Shown one piece after another: positions 13,301-14,171 of a DNA stretch of 14,171 bases. A model generated the notes under the pieces. The model was given only the letters and a program-made list of their open reading frames with translations, was not told where the DNA came from and searched no databases. The stretch comes from Lewinellaceae bacterium (GTDB lineage Bacteria; Bacteroidota; Bacteroidia; Chitinophagales; Saprospiraceae), in NCBI GenBank assembly GCA_020636075.1, contig JACJYO010000030.1, forward strand, positions 1 through 14,171, given 5' to 3'. Both the position numbers and the translations under genes were made by a program. Positions within the stretch are counted from its first letter, which is position 1. Every line of letters starts with the position of its first letter.

Positions 13301-14171
13301 TACTAAACAGTTGGCAAAATGGCCTGGACGCTAGTTATACCCTTGTAGTCAGCCCGGAAGCCCATACTGCAGACAATTGGGTTGCTCTTCGCTTACTGGA
13401 TAATGGCGTGGGTATAGCCCCGGAACGGATACTCCGTATTTTTGATCGCTTCAACCAGTCCTCTTCAAAAGAGGGTGGCGGCTCCGGCATTGGGCTGGCA
13501 CTGGTCAAAGAACTGATCCAACTCATGCAAGGCGCTTTGGCGGTCCGCAGCGAAGAGGGCCAAGGGACTGAATTTATAGTCCTTCTGCCGGTTCGTCAGG
13601 CAGAGGTAAGCAGTAACATAACACCGGGAAGCCGGGAAAAAGAACTATCGGACGCTCCGGCTGTCCCCATGCCGGCTGCGCCCCTTTCGCAAAAGCATGA
13701 CAAAGAATTGCCTACGCTACTGATCGTTGAAGATAATCCGGATGTGCTCCAGTACCTGACAGGTTGTGTGGAAACCGACTACAAGATCATTACGGCAATA
13801 GATGGCCAGGAGGGTATTGAAAAAGCCCTGGAAACCATACCGGACATCATCATCAGTGATGTAATGATGCCTCGGAAAGACGGCTTTGAGGTCGTTCAAA
13901 CGCTCAAGAACGACGAGCGTACCAGCCATATCCCTATCGTTTTGCTGACCGCTAAAGCTGACCTCGACTCCCGCATTGAAGGCCTGGAGCGCGGCGCCGA
14001 TGTCTATCTGGCTAAACCGTTCGACCGGCAGGAACTCCTGGTGCGTCTGCGCAAGTTGCTCGAGCTGCGCCGGAAATTGCAGGAGCGGTATGCACAGGGG
14101 CAGCAACCTGCAGCTGCGGAAGGGCCGGCGCATTACGAAGACATCTTTATGAATAAGGTGCAGTCTATTTT
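10351..14171 (+). CDS. Hybrid two-component system sensor/regulator (propeller, Y_Y_Y, histidine kinase, receiver; 3' end outside window)
   Basis: The frame is open from GTG 10351, right after an in-frame TAG at 10348, to the window edge (1273 residues visible). No in-frame ATG occurs before 10801, and GTG opens on a signal peptide (LLSQFLRLILCVLSISGTGLL, then AQ). Periplasmic propeller repeats follow (DGLSQGFVNSIFQDKEGFLW, FWLGTNG, WWIGTNKGL, LWIGTLGGGLSRLD, LWMSSNKGI); the stretch at about 80-310 has few recognisable blades. A Y_Y_Y domain spans about 671-785 and a membrane helix 792-814 (WAYGIYILLLAGLGYG). The kinase has H848 in THEFRTPLT, an N-box with N967, DNGVGI from 1017 and GGGSGIGLA from 1042. 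The receiver (about 1123-1240) has E1127/D1128, phospho-acceptor D1170 in ISDVMMP, T1200 and K1222. All catalytic residues are present. The visible end (YEDIFMNKVQSI) is the usual lead-in to an AraC domain, which I infer lies beyond the edge. Such proteins sense periplasmic ligands, often glycans, and activate nearby genes. Confidence 0.93.
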   Translation, partial: MLLSQFLRLILCVLSISGTGLLLAQNNPTLEELTIEDGLSQGFVNSIFQDKEGFLWIGTRNGLNRYDGREFKVFIHDPLDPYSISENNVIEIREAGDCLLIRTLDNLNIFYKKTQRFYRLKPADTLQQQIAGYAFKGVLIDEAGTLWCKAMSPDSVFELVRITLTENLHVVTNEAEPGREVKSIGRQELNDELFSFLGARESVIWGASKGRIFSVDKKSMKIQYYDVPDRIIGKGSFIGKDKSIWFVGDSGFGKISGAGIQYIKTDFRVRFIKLRDGPLPLVLLSDQNLVGFDEPDFKKGALHIDAGQTILTPGKLKIVLDVFLDRSGIFWLGTNGYGIIKYSPLSNRFKKHFQGVSVQTQIFTDKSGNFGFWLRQGNGSFASSPALVYYTAKQKLNGTTKTLVDHHGSYWTLTQQQSSNYLREKTIELFQKEAAGKPWVLRAKLIAKYAPLFTFESDANDDIWIAHNQHLFHVHANSWNIDTFNYSGVLPRTHRVFDLKQTRDGTWWIGTNKGLVQAVPAGPGYDFKLFKVAYGEQQSVQHNEIASLLEDPRQPHILWIGTLGGGLSRLDTRTMQFRHYGIRNGFPDNKIYGVLSDTEGLLWMSSNKGIIRFDPATGSYKNYTVRDGLPTNEFNMNAYAKLPDGTMLFGGIEGVVSFHPKNFSDNPVSPQISITGLDVNNQPIVFGDSTEILKQTIEFTQKLELSYAQNSVTFHFAALEFTISSNNKFRYYLKGAEAEWAHLTTEGQASYLNLSPGKYTFLIKCSNSDGVWNEIPRALELTILPPWYRSNWAYGIYILLLAGLGYGILRFFLHRQRLQYKLAMEHREAERLKELDVFKSRVFTNITHEFRTPLTVIQGMADRIMEYKTNQAATGVHQAGQLIKRNGAALLRLINQLLDLAKLEAKVLTLNPEQTDLVAYVKYLAGSFQSLAATKAIQLHVQSDPESLPMAIDQEQLQTILHNLLSNAIKFTPAQGEITLQLRLLNSWQNGLDASYTLVVSPEAHTADNWVALRLLDNGVGIAPERILRIFDRFNQSSSKEGGGSGIGLALVKELIQLMQGALAVRSEEGQGTEFIVLLPVRQAEVSSNITPGSREKELSDAPAVPMPAAPLSQKHDKELPTLLIVEDNPDVLQYLTGCVETDYKIITAIDGQEGIEKALETIPDIIISDVMMPRKDGFEVVQTLKNDERTSHIPIVLLTAKADLDSRIEGLERGADVYLAKPFDRQELLVRLRKLLELRRKLQERYAQGQQPAAAEGPAHYEDIFMNKVQSI

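Overview
The window reads as a Bacteroidota chromosome segment. Three things point there: hybrid two-component regulators (periplasmic propeller, histidine kinase, receiver and AraC helix-turn-helix in one chain), a type IX secretion (T9SS) C-terminal sorting domain, and a TAnnTTTG-type promoter box. The large tail-fibre-like surface proteins and C-rich palindromic intergenic repeats suggest a Saprospiria/Lewinella-like member, but that is inference. All genes are on the + strand.

Layout: (1) positions 2-280 are the last 92 codons of a hybrid two-component regulator, its AraC-type DNA-binding end. (2) A 275-base gap carries a perfect 20-bp tandem repeat. (3) Positions 556-4593 encode a 1345-residue exported fibre protein made of autotransporter-like head repeats and ending in a phage tail-collar (T4 gp12-like) domain. 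(4) Positions 4677-8159 encode a 1160-residue exported fibre protein built from the same cassettes but ending in a peptidase S74 intramolecular chaperone domain and a coiled coil. (5) Positions 8309-10171 encode a 620-residue T9SS cargo protein with an HYR-like domain. (6) Two stacked hairpins follow as a likely terminator. (7) From 10351 to the window edge runs a second hybrid two-component regulator (1273 residues visible). It starts with GTG, and its own AraC domain should lie just past the edge.

The three exported proteins lie between two regulators of the same architecture. The two fibre genes share an N-terminal domain, the same acidic repeat, a shared LNGNYLSGDGD cassette and a shared ATAF.GDGSGLTGI cassette. 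Each also contains a long internal duplication, and they differ mainly in head-repeat type and C-terminal folding domain. I infer two related trimeric surface fibres assembled from a common cassette pool, plus one T9SS surface protein, probably controlled by one or both flanking regulators. Sec signal peptides and the absence of other phage genes argue against a prophage.

Three related C/G-rich palindromic repeats occupy the gaps after the two fibre genes. Two of them face each other before the T9SS gene, forming a long potential hairpin and a G-quadruplex motif about 20 bases before its start codon.
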